This document shows, piece by piece, positions 25,900-39,757 of a stretch of 64,000 bases of DNA (positions are counted from its first letter, which is position 1; the number at the start of each line of letters is the position of its first letter). The stretch spans positions 69,286,501 through 69,350,500 of the forward strand of contig CM032233.1 in assembly GCA_019009955.1 (NCBI GenBank), in the 5' to 3' direction. Below the pieces are notes generated by a model, which was not told where the DNA came from, made no database searches, and saw only the letters and a program-made list of their open reading frames with translations. A program made the position numbers and the translations under genes. This DNA is from Riptortus pedestris. Lineage: Eukaryota; Arthropoda; Insecta; Hemiptera; Alydidae.

Positions 25900-28800
25900 T
25901 TAAATAGCTTTAAGCGGGTAAATACTGGTTTTTAATTTTATAATTTAATAGAGTAAGTAAAACGTTCAATTTTGTTTCTGTAAAGTATAATTCTTATTTC
26001 AAAATATATTAAAACAGTTGTATGATATTAAATTTTATAAATTATTGTTGCCATTCGTATTATATTTGGTATTAATGTTTAATTCTTTATTTATTTATTA
26101 ATTAAATAATTGTATATAAATTGCTTCTAGAAATCTGTAAGTGTTGAGTACAATATGAAGAGGAATATTATTTACTTTTGCAGAAACAAAGCTATTAAAG
26201 GGAAAGAAATATCAGTCAGTATTAAAAATAATCTCTGTCTTAAAGTTAGTCTCAGTAATATGTATATTATAGGCATTTAATTTCTTTATTAATATCTTAG
26301 TTATTTATAGAGTTCCTGTTATGGCCAGTTACTTATGTGAAGCATAATGATGTTGTTCCTTTACTTTCAATTTTTGATTTGTTATCATTATTATCTTATT
26401 ACTTTGGCTCATTTATTTCTTCAATTTTTTGGTTTTCATATTTTTAATGAAATCCCTTAAATTTTGTATTACTCCTTATAATTCAAGTGTATAATTCACC
26501 TAGTAATTATAAGGTTATTGTGTTATACATTGAAGTTTAAATTTTGGAACATATTTAATAACTGGGAAGGAATGAATATGTTAAAGATAATAGGTATATC
26601 ATCAAATTTTTGAAAGTTGAATAATTTTGAATAGGCCCTAAATATTAAAACATAAAAAGAACAATTTCAAAGAATCTGTTTCAAGACAGTCCGAAATGTG
26701 TTGAAGTTATTATGAATTTTACTGGGCTAGTTTTATGGCCCATAATCCTTTGAGGTAATTCAAGTGGTATTTAAGCTTATTCGTCTTTTGAGATTATTTT
26801 ATGCTCTAATATGACAATTTTAGTTGTTGTACATTAGTAACCTAGTCAATGGTTAACATTGACTCCACAATACAATATGATCTTAATTTAACAACCCCTG
26901 TATTATTCTTTGATGTCACTAATGTGCCTTTCAAAAAAAAATAATAATAATAAAATTCCTTCAAATTAAAAACAATAAAGTAACACAAAGTGTATATTCA
27001 CCAAAACAATATCATTATCTAGAAATTTAATTTGTGTAACTTGTTCCCTTACAAGTGATATGGCCATATTAGACAAACTTTGTTTATCAATAGTTCTCTT
27101 TTTCTTTTTTTGGTTTTATCAAGAGTGATTGTTAGACAAATGAAATGATAAAAGTAGCAGCCTTTCTAATCCAGTAATATTTTGGCCTCAGTATGAGTTC
27201 TATTGTTGCTTTTTCTGTGTTAGAATTGATAATCACTTATATCCCTCTTCAATATATCAGGACAAATCTTACTCATCTTATTTCCTTTCTTCTCTTAAGT
27301 TAATTGAATTAAAAATAGTGGTAAAATATACAGTTATAGGTTATAAATAAAGTAAAATAAGACAATTTATTGTTAAGGCAATGAAACAAACTGGTAGGTG
27401 TTTTTTTTTTGTTTTGTTTTTTTTAATGTAAATGAAGCCCTACATACTTTTATGTCGAAATATGTGTAATGCAAATCAAAATATTGAATTAACCATAGCT
27501 TCAAATAAATTTTGAACTGATACACAATTAATTTGAGCTAGTCAGTAATGTTATAGTATTATGAATGTTGATCTAGTTGTTTATTTACTTTTAAAAACAT
27601 GACACTCTACCAGGCTATTTTTTTAGTATTTTTTGTTTTCTCTGTATCAAGAGCTTTAATCTCTTTAAAGCCAGAAACGTTTTCGTCTCATTAAGTGTAA
27701 CAAAGAATAAATTAACATAATCATTTTTATGGTAATAAATATTGATCTGAAGTTTTATATTACTACTTTGGATGTATTTACCTACAAAATAAATTTTAAT
27801 TATTCTATAAAGAGAAATATCCTGGTAAATGTTGTAAAATTTATATGAACTATTTATTTAAAAACAAAGCAAAAACTAATTACGAAATGTGAGCATTTAT
27901 TTATTTGTGTGTGTATGTATTGGTTTGCTTTCCATTATAGTTCAAAAGTACCAAAAAAGAAAATAATAATCATATGTTCATAGGCATGCATTTAAAATAT
28001 ATATTCATCATTATTCACTTCCCACAAATATGTTGATATAACTCTAAATGAAAGAAACCTGGTGGTTTTCAGGCTTTAACAAGAAGACTGGAGTAACAGT
28101 GACAAATAAAGTTTACTAGTGTATACATACATATTTATTTTTTTATTTCTTCCCTCTTTTAATAAATTTAACAATTGTGTAAACTATTAAGGGCTTATTG
28201 AACCTAAAAATGTGTGTTGTGGTTGATATTATGTGACTGGTTTTATACCTCCATTGATCTCAGAGCTATTGGCAATATTATTATTAGCTAGGTTTAGTCC
28301 AGTGCATAATTTCCTACAGGGTCACTGATGAGACTTTATCAAATGTTTGACTCTTATGGGAACAAATAATAAATGTTTATAGTCTTTACACCAAAAGTAG
28401 ATATTTTTCTAGTCTGACTTTCTATTCTTTATATAAACATGCAGTATATAATTTAAATGTGTGTTTCATAGGTGAGTAGTGAATTGAATGAACTGTAGCC
28501 TTGAAATAAGTTTTGGTTGCAGGGCTTATTTATCAGTCTCTTATTTCTTCCGTGGGCCCTTATTGTCTTATTATTGAGTTTACCAATGGCCATTTAATAT
28601 CTTTGTAACAAGAAGATGTGAATTCAAGTATTTCAGTATTCATTTGTGCCATGTGACTTTTCATTATGACTCCTCCAAAATTTGTCCCAACTACTTAGGG
28701 GTTTAAATTGATGCAGGATTGCAAACAATTCCTCTGTGACTCCCATAATGTAATAAATCTTACCAAAAATAGTAAAAAAGCTTTAGCTCGAATGAGTATT

Positions 28801-30950
28801 TTGAATTATCCCACCCATTTTCTCCATCCCTATTGGATTTCATTTTTAAAATTACACAGCTAAAACAATGTCATAATTACATTGCTCCAAAAATGATTTG
28901 GTCTCTTTATTTGTTGAAAATAATTGTAGTAACAACATTTATTTTGGCCATGAATTCCACCTTGCTTCCCATTATATATATTTTTTCATTCAAGTTTTCC
29001 ACTTTCTAAATTAAATATCATTAACAATAGTACCCATTTCCAAACATTTAGCATCTGGCTGAATTTCAATTTAATAAAGTGGTTTCTGAACCCATCGTAA
29101 GGGTAAGGCGGTTTCGTTAAACCATCCCTGTTCATCATACTGGATGGCTGAATTTCAAACCCATTGTTGGAATATTTATCAAAAACAAGACATCTGTGAC
29201 TATAATAAAAATATTAGTCTGCTGCTTATGAGGCATAAAATCAACCAAGTGCATTTTCTATACTGATTTTTTAGATTTGAAGTTGACTACCCATAGGAGA
29301 ATTTTGTTTAATATAGTATAGAGTTTCTTTAACAATGTACCGCTGTCATTGATTCAATGTTTCTGATTAGCTTGTCAACAATGAACACTTTGCCCATTCA
29401 GTCCATGATTGTGCTTGTATAAAATATAATAAGAGCTAGAGAAAGTACTTCCTACAATATTGAAAGAACATTTGAAGAAGGTGATATAGTTCCACTTGTG
29501 TTGAGTTTATTTCGACCAAAAACTGTAGAAGTCAGCATAATTTACTCTTCTTAATATTCAATTAAACTCATTTGCAAAAAAGTAGATATTTTCCCAATGT
29601 GACACCTTTTGGATTGTGAGAATATGACCTAGTTTCTATATTCACTGTGTTGATTATTTATTCATTCACATTTAATAACACACATGAAAAAAATGTGTGC
29701 TCCCTATGCTCATATTCTATTTTGTAATTACAGAATCATTTTCAAAAAGGCATGATAGAAGCGGGGGGGGGGGGATATACTTGATGGATTTATTTAGTCC
29801 CAGGGTTTCAAAAATGACTTTATTTTGATGATGCGCGAATATTCAAAGAATACTTCAATATGTATCCCTAGAGGTTCAGGAAAATTATAAGGTGTTTAAA
29901 AAAAACAAATTAACCCTTTGCCTCCTAGTGATTTTATTTTGGTATTAAATTGCCTCATATTTTGCTAAAAGTGAGTTTATCATTGGATAGTCTGAAGTAT
30001 TTCCTACTTCATACAATTATTTGACAAATTCTATTTCATTTTATGGATGCCAGAAAGTTCACAGAGTGAACATCTGAAAATTAGGATATCAGGATGGAAA
30101 CCATGAAGGAGTAACGGTCTTTAGTCTATAATGTCACCGCAATAGTGGAAAGAATGAGTCAAACTAACCATTTGACCTTCCACCAAAGTCAAGTGGCACG
30201 CCTTGGCGCTTCATGAGGTGTTGAGCCAAAGATTTTCATATTCCCTTCACAAGCTATGTGTACATTTAGACAACAATATTTTTGGAGGAATATCAGGTAC
30301 TTAATTTTCTACAGTAGGAAAAAAGTTCTAAATGACATCTGAAAGTGCAATACAATTGTTTCCAAAGTAAGTATTGATAAATTAATCATTTTTTTTTTTA
30401 AAAAAAATCATCTTTACTATTACTTCACAACTTTTATTTTTAAAATCAAAGGAAAGCTGATATAAAATCATTTTTTTATAAAAAAAAAAAAAAATTACCG
30501 TCTAGTTTATTGCTATATGCTAAAATGTAATTTTTAATTATAAACCAAAAAATAAATTTTGTTTATTATTTTAAATCAAATTTTCGAAATATATCAATGG
30601 ATTTAATAATCTTGTGGGGAAAAGTCTTAGGCTAAGATTTCAATGAATAAAATTCAGAAAGAATTAATTCTTACATCTTATCTCAGCAGTCACTGCCAGT
30701 GGATCTACTTTGATAACAGCTCCCAGTGATATGATAGTTGAGACATCAAATATCCTTTTCCCACTAAATCCAATTATGTAAAATAGTTGGAGCACATGAT
30801 TTTAAATAACAAAAATAAGAAAACAATTTTTATAGAATAATTTGTATCGATTAATCTTAAATCCTTATTTCTTCATTGATTAAGAGGAAGTACAAAAATT
30901 AGAAAACAATAGTTTCGGACAAAACCCAGTAAGTAGTTGCGAACCTTTCA
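25900..30950. other. Intergenic stretch after PRODH, no gene seen
   Basis: Five kilobases of AT-rich DNA with T-runs, a G-run at about 29763-29774 and many stop codons in all frames. It contains TTAACCCTTTGCCTCCTAGT near 29920, shared with 46.56 kb. I searched it for WD40-coding exons of TBC1D31 and recognised none, but short exons could be missed. Confidence 0.5.
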
Positions 30951-30953
30951 ATC

Positions 30954-31904
30954 TTAACACTCCAGTAGTCGCGCCCAGCCTTGTTACAAAAGTAGTCGTG
31001 CTGTGTCAGATCGCATTTCAATCCCAGTAATAGTATAACCTTAAACTGCAACATTTGAAAGGAAATTAAAGTAAAATATTGTTACTTACGAATAAATTTA
31101 TTTTATGACAAAAAACATTAATTAAAATAACAGAAATTATAGGAAACAACTATAATAAACATACATACAAAATCAGTCTTCTATATTGACAAAGCAGGCT
31201 TTTTTCTTTGCAGATTCATTACTTTTCATTGTTCTGAGTTTATATTTCCGAATTACCTTGTCTTTCTTCACTTTTTTCTTCTTCAACTGTATCCAGGTCT
31301 TCATCTCCTATTTCATATTCTACAGCAGGAGGAATGTGATGTACACCACCACTTTCTTCATCCACGTCTACCTCAAATAATACTCTATGAATTTTCTTCA
31401 CATCTTCATCATTTGTAACATCATAAAAAATGCTTGGGGAAGACATTTTTGTTCTGGATCAATTAAAATGAAAAATTTAAAATCACAAGTACAAATTAAT
31501 AAATTTTGTATTAATTTAAAACAAAAGTGGTCGTTCTGTATCTCGCAGATCTTCTCCCTCAAGTTTAACAAAATAAATTTACTATCATTATTATTGCTAT
31601 AAAATGTTTTAATTTAGTATTTAATTAACTTAATTAATGTTTTGATCGATTTACAATGAAGGAAAATAATTATAAAATAAACACAAATACTTACAGGAGA
31701 GGTCGCGCTGTATCTAGGAGATCGATCGTAATCTGACGACTCTATGTTAAATGCTTGAAGGTCTTTGCTAGTCTGGCTATGGTAGGCACCTCCTTCTAGC
31801 AAGATAGGAAGCGCGGCACCAGTCCCTTCGCAAAGGGTGTCTGGCAATACAATATGAAATCTATCAGCGATCTCACAGATCAGGCGCGACTACTGGAGTG
31901 TTAA
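30954..31904. mobile_element. Non-autonomous piggyBac-like element with perfect 18-bp TIRs
   Basis: TTAA target duplications at 30954-30957 and 31901-31904 bracket 943 bases whose ends are the perfect inverted repeat CACTCCAGTAGTCGCGCC. Inside are three variants of one motif, GTCG[T/C][G/T]CTGT[G/A]TC followed by an AGATCG-like word, near 31005, 31530 and 31700; these may be transposase-binding sites. A minus-strand ORF (31446-31240, MSSPSIFYDVTNDEDVKK..) is acidic, like piggyBac N-termini, but no catalytic domain is present. The precise ends point to a fairly recent insertion. It lies directly beside a copy of the AGCAGATTTCCC repeat family. Confidence 0.85.
31240..31446 (-). pseudogene. Acidic ORF inside the non-autonomous piggyBac-like element
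   Basis: A 68-residue reading frame rich in Asp and Glu (FEVDVDEESGG, VEYEIGDEDLDTVEEEKSEE). This composition fits the N-terminal region of a piggyBac transposase of which the remainder was deleted. It has no recognisable domain. It may be an internally deleted transposase start rather than a gene, and expression is not indicated. Confidence 0.4.
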
Positions 31905-31912
31905 TAAAAAGT

Positions 31913-32275
31913 CCGCCCGCAGTTGGCTGCGTAAACTAAGCAGATTTCCCATTGCTAACACACTAGTGACCTCATTTCACCATTTATTCTAACTGAAAAC
32001 AAAAAAGAGCGAATAACTCGATTAATATTTGAGTTACGAAGAAATCCATGGAACAACAATTGCTGAGCATCAATAGTTTAACAAGATTGGTTCTATAACA
32101 TTTGACAATGCAACTCATAATAACGGAGATATTTTGAATTTTCATATCCACATCTCTACCCACCCCCTATTCCTGGTCCAATTACAGCCAGTAACAAATA
32201 TGATCTTTATTTTTGACTGATACGGCTAAATATCGAGTATGGTATAGATCAAATAAACATTTTCGTACAAGAATG
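31913..32275 (-). repeat. AGCAGATTTCCC-family copy, inverted, partial
   Basis: Begins AAGTCCGCC..GCTGCGTAAACTAAGCAGATTTCCC and continues with the reverse complements of the family words (AACGGAGATATTTTGAA, GGTTCTATAAC, ATATCGAGT). The left side touches the TTAA of the piggyBac-like element. Confidence 0.6.
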
Positions 32276-33030
32276 TAAATGTTAATTGATGACGTCATTG
32301 CACAACGAATTTACATGTCTCACACAATAATGGTCTCTTGAAACCAATATATGGTATTTACGCTTAGAACAAATAGGTTCAAGATATAACAGCTGTTAAT
32401 ATGACGATAAACGATGCGTTTTAATGTCTAAAAATGTTGGACAAATTCCAATAAAAATATTTAATTTATTTTTTCTGTATCATCGAATTTATAATAATTT
32501 AATTAGATATCCATTTTCAATGAGTAGCCTTTTAAAGTGTAATAAAGTTAAATATTGCTGAGGAGAATGTTCCTACGAGTTATTAACCTCAACTGCTTTG
32601 TCTCAATAGCGGGTTTCCTTGGTAACGTTTGAGCTGTTTACTATGCACATTGAACTTCGTTTCAATGGATTTTCTTATGATGCTTGTCCAGGCAAAGTGG
32701 ATGTTAATAAATAAATAACTTTACGTTTTTCTAATAGTATATAGTCTTTATTTTCTAAATTACGTTAACAGTGTTGCTATTAATTGAGTGACTATGGAAA
32801 TATGTGAGGTAATATGAATTAATTATTTATTATTTCTTAATAATAGTAGTTTATAATATTAATTACCTTGATAAAAATTATGAAATTAACTATTTGAAAA
32901 CATCGCAAGAAGCAAAAAGGTGAATACTCGTATTTATTTGTTTATTTTCTATAATAAGTTGGTATAAATCTTAATTGTTGACTTAAAATGAAAAACAAAA
33001 CATTAATAGCTTCAAATTTACAGAGATTTT

Positions 33031-33109
33031 AAGCCGATTTCCTTTACGGGAAATCATTGAAGTTGTATTTATGACGCGATTATCCAAGAGTTGATGAAAA
33101 TGATGTCCG

Positions 33110-33171
<62 letters not shown>

Positions 33172-33545
33172 CACACATACATACATACAACGTTTTATGT
33201 AAAAATGAAGATAAGTTTGTTAACGCCTAAAATCGGACCAGTGGGAGGGGAGGGGGGGGGGTTAGAGTGGGAGAATTTCGAAAATTCTTAATATCTCCGT
33301 TATTAAACATCGGATTGAAAAATTGTATAGAACTAATCTTATTACAAATGTAATGTTCTAAAAAAGATTGTCACGTCCTTCTACTCGTGTCATATTAGCA
33401 ATAGGCTGTTATATTACGAATCACTTTATTTGAAGCCTAAACACCAAATAATGTTCTCATTGAACTTTTACATTTAGAGATAAAAGCAAATACGTGAGGC
33501 ACGTGGGAAATCTGCTTAGTTAACGGCTCCCATGCGTTATGGACT
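33031..33545 (+). mobile_element. AGCAGATTTCCC-family repeat, second full-length copy
   Basis: Same architecture as the copy at 15.7 kb: a degenerate left end (CCGATTTCCTTTACGGGAAATC), an internal (TA)n at 33115-33164, ATCGGACCAGTGGGAGGGG at about 33232, ATATCTCCGTTAT at about 33291, GTATAGAACTAATCTTATT at about 33325, and the right end GGGAAATCTGCT at 33505-33516. Confidence 0.65.
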
Positions 33546-33779
33546 TTTTTAACTTTCATCCTACCGTAAATGTTCTATTTTAGTCATCACACTTTAATAA
33601 TAAGCGAATATATTGTGAAACGTTTTATTTCAACCATAAATACCAAATATTGTTTTCAGCAGACCTTTAATAGATGTAGCCTTAATTGCAAAAAGTGGAC
33701 GTTAATAAATAATTTAATTTAATAAATGAGATATACGCACTAAGTTGTGTTAGACCCCATCAAATAAAATTGTATTTCT

Positions 33780-34190
33780 TGGGTAAAAAATGTTTATTCG
33801 ATATATTCCATACTCGATATTATTTCATTCGACACTAAAGACATATAATGGGGGGGGGGGTAGATTTAGGGGAATTCGAAAATTCAAAATATCTCCGTTA
33901 CTATGAGTTGGATCTAAAAAATGTTATAGAACCAATCTGGTTAATTATCTAATGTTCTAAAATTGCTATTCTTAACATTTTCTTTTTACTGGAATACTAA
34001 ACTAGTTGCTGTTCTTTTTTGTTTTTAAACCTTACTCCTCACGCGAGTTTTACTTAGATAGATTCTATTACTAAGCATCTCCTGTTCAACTTAAATTTCA
34101 AGTCGTGTTTACATCGGTTTAAGGAAAATTACAGATTTTGTTTGTAATAACGACATTCCGAAATGTGGAAAATCTCCTTAGCTAAAGCCT
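33780..34190 (+). repeat. AGCAGATTTCCC-family copy, diverged
   Basis: Contains TACTCGATATTATTTC, a G-run at about 33850, AATATCTCCGTTACTATGAG, TATAGAACCAATCTGG and the diverged right end GTGGAAAATCTCCTTAGC near 34165. Confidence 0.5.
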
Positions 34191-34339
34191 AAATAGCAAA
34201 AACAGTTAATAACTAAATTTTAATTCATTATTAAGTTAAAAAACGTCTTCATACTTCTTTAAATATTTGGAATTGATATTCGTGAATTTAATCATTTCAT
34301 GAAAATCTAAAGATCGTTAATGGCTGAAGTCTAACTAGG

Positions 34340-34570
34340 GGTAGTGTAGATTTAGAGAGTCGTTTTTCCTCAGGGAAATCACCTATTGAGGTTGTACTCA
34401 TAGCCCAATTTTCGGGAAAAAATGTTAGAAATACTAAGCGAGTTATTTGTACTTTCTTGTTTTCAACCTCCAGCAAACCCCCACTTCTACTCTAGGATTT
34501 TTACTTAAAAATGAGACCACCAGGGTGTTATCCATCGCGTGGGAAATCTTATTAGTTTAGGAGCTGGAAT
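34340..34570 (+). repeat. AGCAGATTTCCC-family fragment
   Basis: Contains CAGGGAAATCACCTATTGAG and GTTGTACTCATAGCCCAATT (left-end words) and, about 170 bases later, GCGTGGGAAATCTTATTAGT (right-end word). The centre is deleted. Confidence 0.5.
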
Positions 34571-35476
34571 ATGTATGTAGAATTCCGACCCTTAGTATCC
34601 TACTTTTGGCAAAACTCTTCTTTCAGAGTTTAATCTCTTCCAATCACATTCAAATTCCGTATGCTTTCTTATGGTATGACTCAACTGTTTTAATTTGCAT
34701 TTATACTTACAACTAAAAATCTTTGTGGAGTATGTGGCTGGTAGTTACAATACAGCACATATTATTGTATCATGACTTGTATTTGTCCACAGCCTTTTGT
34801 CCTGTTACATATGTAGGCAAGAACATCGTTTATTTTGTAAAGTACAAGAACTAGGTATCTTAATTCCTATATCAGAACCCTTGCAGAAGAGGGCTTAGGC
34901 CTTAAAATCTATGGTTTCCTCTGTATGCCTGTTTAAAGAATTTTCTTCCCAGTCTATCCTAAGGTCATCAATGTTTAATGAATACTACCTGACAATGATT
35001 TCAGGATGATTTTAATCCTGTATATTATAAGTATTTAATAATCACTATATTCTTTCATCTCTTCAGTAAATAGTTGACAAGATGTTTTATAAATACCCGT
35101 AAAAGCATGAGGCCATTTGTTGATGACATTGATGGAATGATACATGGTAAACGACTATTAATACTATTGAATGGAATATGTTCTGTTTACATTTCTTCAA
35201 TATACCTTATTGGAACTGTACAATGATAACAATACCGTCTTAACAATAAGTACTATGATACAGATTTACTAAATAAAATGGGCTATTAATAGGAAAACGT
35301 TTAGTTGTTAGTGTGGAAATTAAATTTTCCAATGAATTGGCTTATGATACATCACGGAGTCATCTCCTGGTTTTTCATTAAGCTTAAAATAAAACTTGTA
35401 TAGCTTCATAATTTATAAAAGTAGAACCAAATCTCCTGAAATTCTGCCACCTAAATGTTTTTATCTCTTAGGGTAG

Positions 35477-35479
<3 letters not shown>

Positions 35480-35529
<50 letters not shown>
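35480..35529. repeat. (TA)n microsatellite
   Basis: About 25 TA units in the stretch upstream of the first recognised TBC1D31 exon. Confidence 0.9.
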
Positions 35530-35533
<4 letters not shown>

Positions 35534-36372
35534 TAGAAGCTAAAACTAAGGAGTTTTCTTGTAAGTTGAAATAAACCACAACTAAACTATTTCTGCCTAT
35601 CTAAATTTGATTTTGTCTAAGATAAGAAAACTCAAGTGAATTTGATGAAAAAGTTCAAGAAGAAACTGTTTATGTGACATCAAGTTTGATAATTTGAAAT
35701 TTATTTTCAAATTTAGGGTGAAAAACACAATCCACAAATGAATCTCTAGACTTGCAGATGAGACCTACTTTTTAATATATACTTGTGAAGTTCCAAAAAA
35801 ATGAGAATGAAGTATCTCACCGAGATCATTCTGATATTGAAGTCTCAAAATTTCAGGTTGCTCTAAATGTTTAGCAACTAATATGAACACGATATATCAT
35901 TGTTATGTATTAGTATTCCATTTAAAAATTGAAGTTTCTGTGAAAGTTTATGTTTCAATGAACAGCTTTGAATTGGCTGTAGAATTTATAATACACATTT
36001 AACCCATATAATCAATTCATAAATATTTTTGTTATTAGTAGTGTATTTTTATTTCAGAAATTCTAAAACTATTGATCTAAATAATTTATTAATTATAATT
36101 GGAATTGTTCGGTTTGGCCTCAGAAGAGCCAGGGCTAAACATTTAAGATCGTTTCTATTCATTAGTCTCTTAAAAGAATATCTAGAATTTAAGAACCGTT
36201 AAATAAATTGTCATGTACATGTTGGGCAATGGGCCACTGAAACTGATGGCAGTTAGCTAAATCTGGTGATTGAATTAATCAAAAACATCCAGTTGATAAT
36301 AAATATTATATATATGTTGGTCCATGACTGCATGCATTAAATCAGGTTAAGGGAAAGTTTTTTTGTTTTTAG

Positions 36373-39300
36373 GGGTTTGACACTATTACAAAATCAACTT
36401 TGAAGACTATATTGAAGGCACAGGGACAGTTTCCTTCTGATCGTAGGCATGTATACTGGCGATTGGCATTATGCTTGCCATACAATAAAAATGCTTTTAC
36501 AGCCTTCACACTGAAGGGTATACATCCTGCATTTAAAACTATGCACAAGGATTACAAATTTTTAGAAAAATCTTTAAGAGCCAATTTAATAAGGTAAACA
36601 ATTATATAATTTGTGCATTGTTGTATTACTTTTGGAAGCCTTGAATATTTTTGTTATCCCCTATTGTGTATCATCTAAATTTTAGAATTACTATGGTATT
36701 CATAGATTAGTGGACTCAAATAGGATACAAAAATGTGTGACAATTTGATACACACTGGAATACAAGCACTAATATAACATTCTGAATATAACTTTCAAAA
36801 AATGATATTCTGTTCTGGGTCATCTATTTACAGCTTACGTCATAATTTCAAAATTGTCTGTTGGTATATCCCATTGAGAATGATGGCTAAAATTCATCCT
36901 ACCATTACCAATAAGGTGGAGGATGGCGAAAAACAGATCTCCCTATTGTTGTAATCATTATGTAGAATACAAATATCATTTTTTTTTTTAATACTAAAAA
37001 TAAATAGTTTATTAAGTCATCAAAATTCACTAATTGTCTATTGCCACTGCAGGGATTAACGTAGACAATAGAAAGAAGCTAGCAACTAGAGATCTTCTTT
37101 GGTAACTTACCAATTTCTTTTAAATATATGTTTATGTAAATCATGAGTATTCTCTTCTGTTTCAATTTAAGGATGTGTTTTTGCCAATTCTTCTTAAGGG
37201 AAAGATGTCCTACCCAAGTTCTACATTTGTTGTTCTATATATTTTTCCCTTACTTGAATATTAACAGAGATATTTCTTTCTTTTTGTTTTGAGTCCTCTG
37301 TATAACCTCACTCCTACTAATGGAATTTTCTCTTAAAGCACTCAAGTCACTGAATATCTCATGCACAAGTCACTTTACATAGGCTCCTTATAACAGGAAA
37401 AATGGAGAATGGATGATGTCAGATCAGGAGAGTGCCCAGCACTTGGGAAATCTGTTTGGGTTGCACAACCCTTGATCATGGTTTTTTTTCTGTTTTATTT
37501 GATCCTGTATGTCAACCAACACACAGATTTAATTATCATTATGCTAAAACTAAATAACTCAAGGATATGTGGGCCCTGATTCGCGCGCCTATCAGTTATT
37601 TTTCTTGAGGTTTAACAGGAAATAGATTTTCTTCATTTTTTACTTGTACTGATAAAAAAGGTACCCACAGAGAAAGATAATGAAAAATATAATAGATGTA
37701 GAAGTTTCCATACAAAGTTGTATGACAAAAATAAAAGCATATGTATGAAAACTACAATTTAATAATCAAATTATGACAGTTATAGTTATATAGTCCTTTT
37801 CATACTTATTGTCAATCTTAAAATAATATGTGAAATATTTTCAGGCTATCCTCTAACCTAGCTCATTGGATGCCTTTGTTCCCTCATATTAAATACTTCC
37901 CTTTGGTACTCATTAGATTTCAAACTGTCTTCAAATACTGTCCTGTATCTTCATTTGAAGCAGTTGCAACAATTTTTGGTAAGTGGTAAATACGATTTTT
38001 TTTATAATGGTTTGTTAATTAAGACTTCAATTTTAGTAAGTATAAAATCCTACTTCAAAAATAATCCTCCCTGATCAACAATTTTCACTCATCTACCTGT
38101 CAATCTAACATATTTGAGACCAAAATAATCTTTTATTTATTTTCATTTTTTGTCTTTATAGTTGTACATGGTTGTTTAGTTTGCAGTAAATATTTGGTTA
38201 ATATTTTACCACCTTGGGTAATATCAAACCCATGGGCAGGTTTGAGAAATGAGCAATTACTCGTCACCTTCCCAAAAAAATGAATCCATATAAATAATAA
38301 GTAAATAGTGTATTTTTTAAACATTTAAAACTATTTTATGTGTAAAGTGTATTCATTTTTATTAAATACATATGAAAGCTTATTGAATGAAATAATAAAC
38401 ATAAATTTATAGTCCTAAGGACTTAAGAAAATTTGATTTATTTATGTTAATCTTTTCTCCAGAAGCACTCCTCCCTTTTATTAAGGCTCTGGATCCCTGT
38501 GTACTCAAACCGCACCATGATTTTAAAACGATTTTGAAGAAACTGTGCTTCTTTACAATTTTTTCTTATTAAGAAATTTTGGAAGACTTTTATGGAAAAA
38601 AAAAAAAAAAATCAAGTCATAAGCAACAAAACATAAAATGCTTGCTTATGAATTTCAGAATTTATTTATCAAAAAAACACTTCATAATGAGAAAATATTG
38701 AAACTATAGGTAGGTATATGTTTTACTGGTCAGATGTCTTTTGCTATTTTATATTTCTGATTATCATTTATATATAGAAAACTATTGCCAACATTGGTTT
38801 GATGACTTTCCTTTTGCACCGGGAAAAATATTTCTTTTCATCAACAATACTGTGTCCAGGAAAGACCCTATCCTGTCAAAGCATTTAAAAGACTGTGATT
38901 CAAGTCCTGCAAAAATTGGTTGGCTTCAACTGGAAACATTATTCACTGAGGTATGTACTCTATTTACATTCAATGGTCTATCCATGAGAAATTTTCAACA
39001 AAAAAAAGTTGGTTAATATTGTTTATTTTTTTTTCCAGCAGATTTCCCTTAAGCAAAATCAACTATTGAGCTTGTAGCTATAATTTTTTTTTTTTTAATT
39101 TTCTCCAATTGTCTGTTGATCCTAACTATGATATGACAAAAATGATGTCCATTCATATGTATGTATGTTGTTATATATCATATCCCACCTAGCCAATAGG
39201 AATTTATTTATTGACAGGCTCCTTAAAAATTAAACTCACTCTGGCTAGAAAGAGGCCAATTAATCCATCCCAATTAACCGTTGCAGCATAAAGTGGACAT

Positions 39301-39692
39301 TAACAAATACCACAAAAATATAATTATATCTTAATAATAGTAATAATTATAATTTAAATTTTAGGCATTAGATGAAAAATCATGGCTTATACTGTGGGAT
39401 CATATTCTAGTCGAGCATCCCAGGTATTTATTAATGGCTGCTGTTGCTTTTATCATTACATCTCGTGGAACATTACTAAAGTTTTCAGAAAAAAATGAGT
39501 TTCATGTAAGTATGGATACAATACAGTTTATATTACAAAATTATTAGCTAGATATTGGATGATTGTCTCATCTTATTTTTAAGTAATCAATGGTATAATT
39601 GATATTTCTTCTATTAGTGATTAGTTTTTGATGCTCTTATATATAGTTAGTTTTTATGGAAATAAACTGATTCTATGCTAAGATTATTTTTT

Positions 39693-39757
<65 letters not shown>

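Noticed and set aside
35108..35147. Candidate first exon of the TBC1D31-like gene (ATG AGG CCA ... before GTAAAC)
   Set aside because: It ends in phase 1, while the next recognised exon starts in phase 0, and the short peptide resembles nothing in the family.
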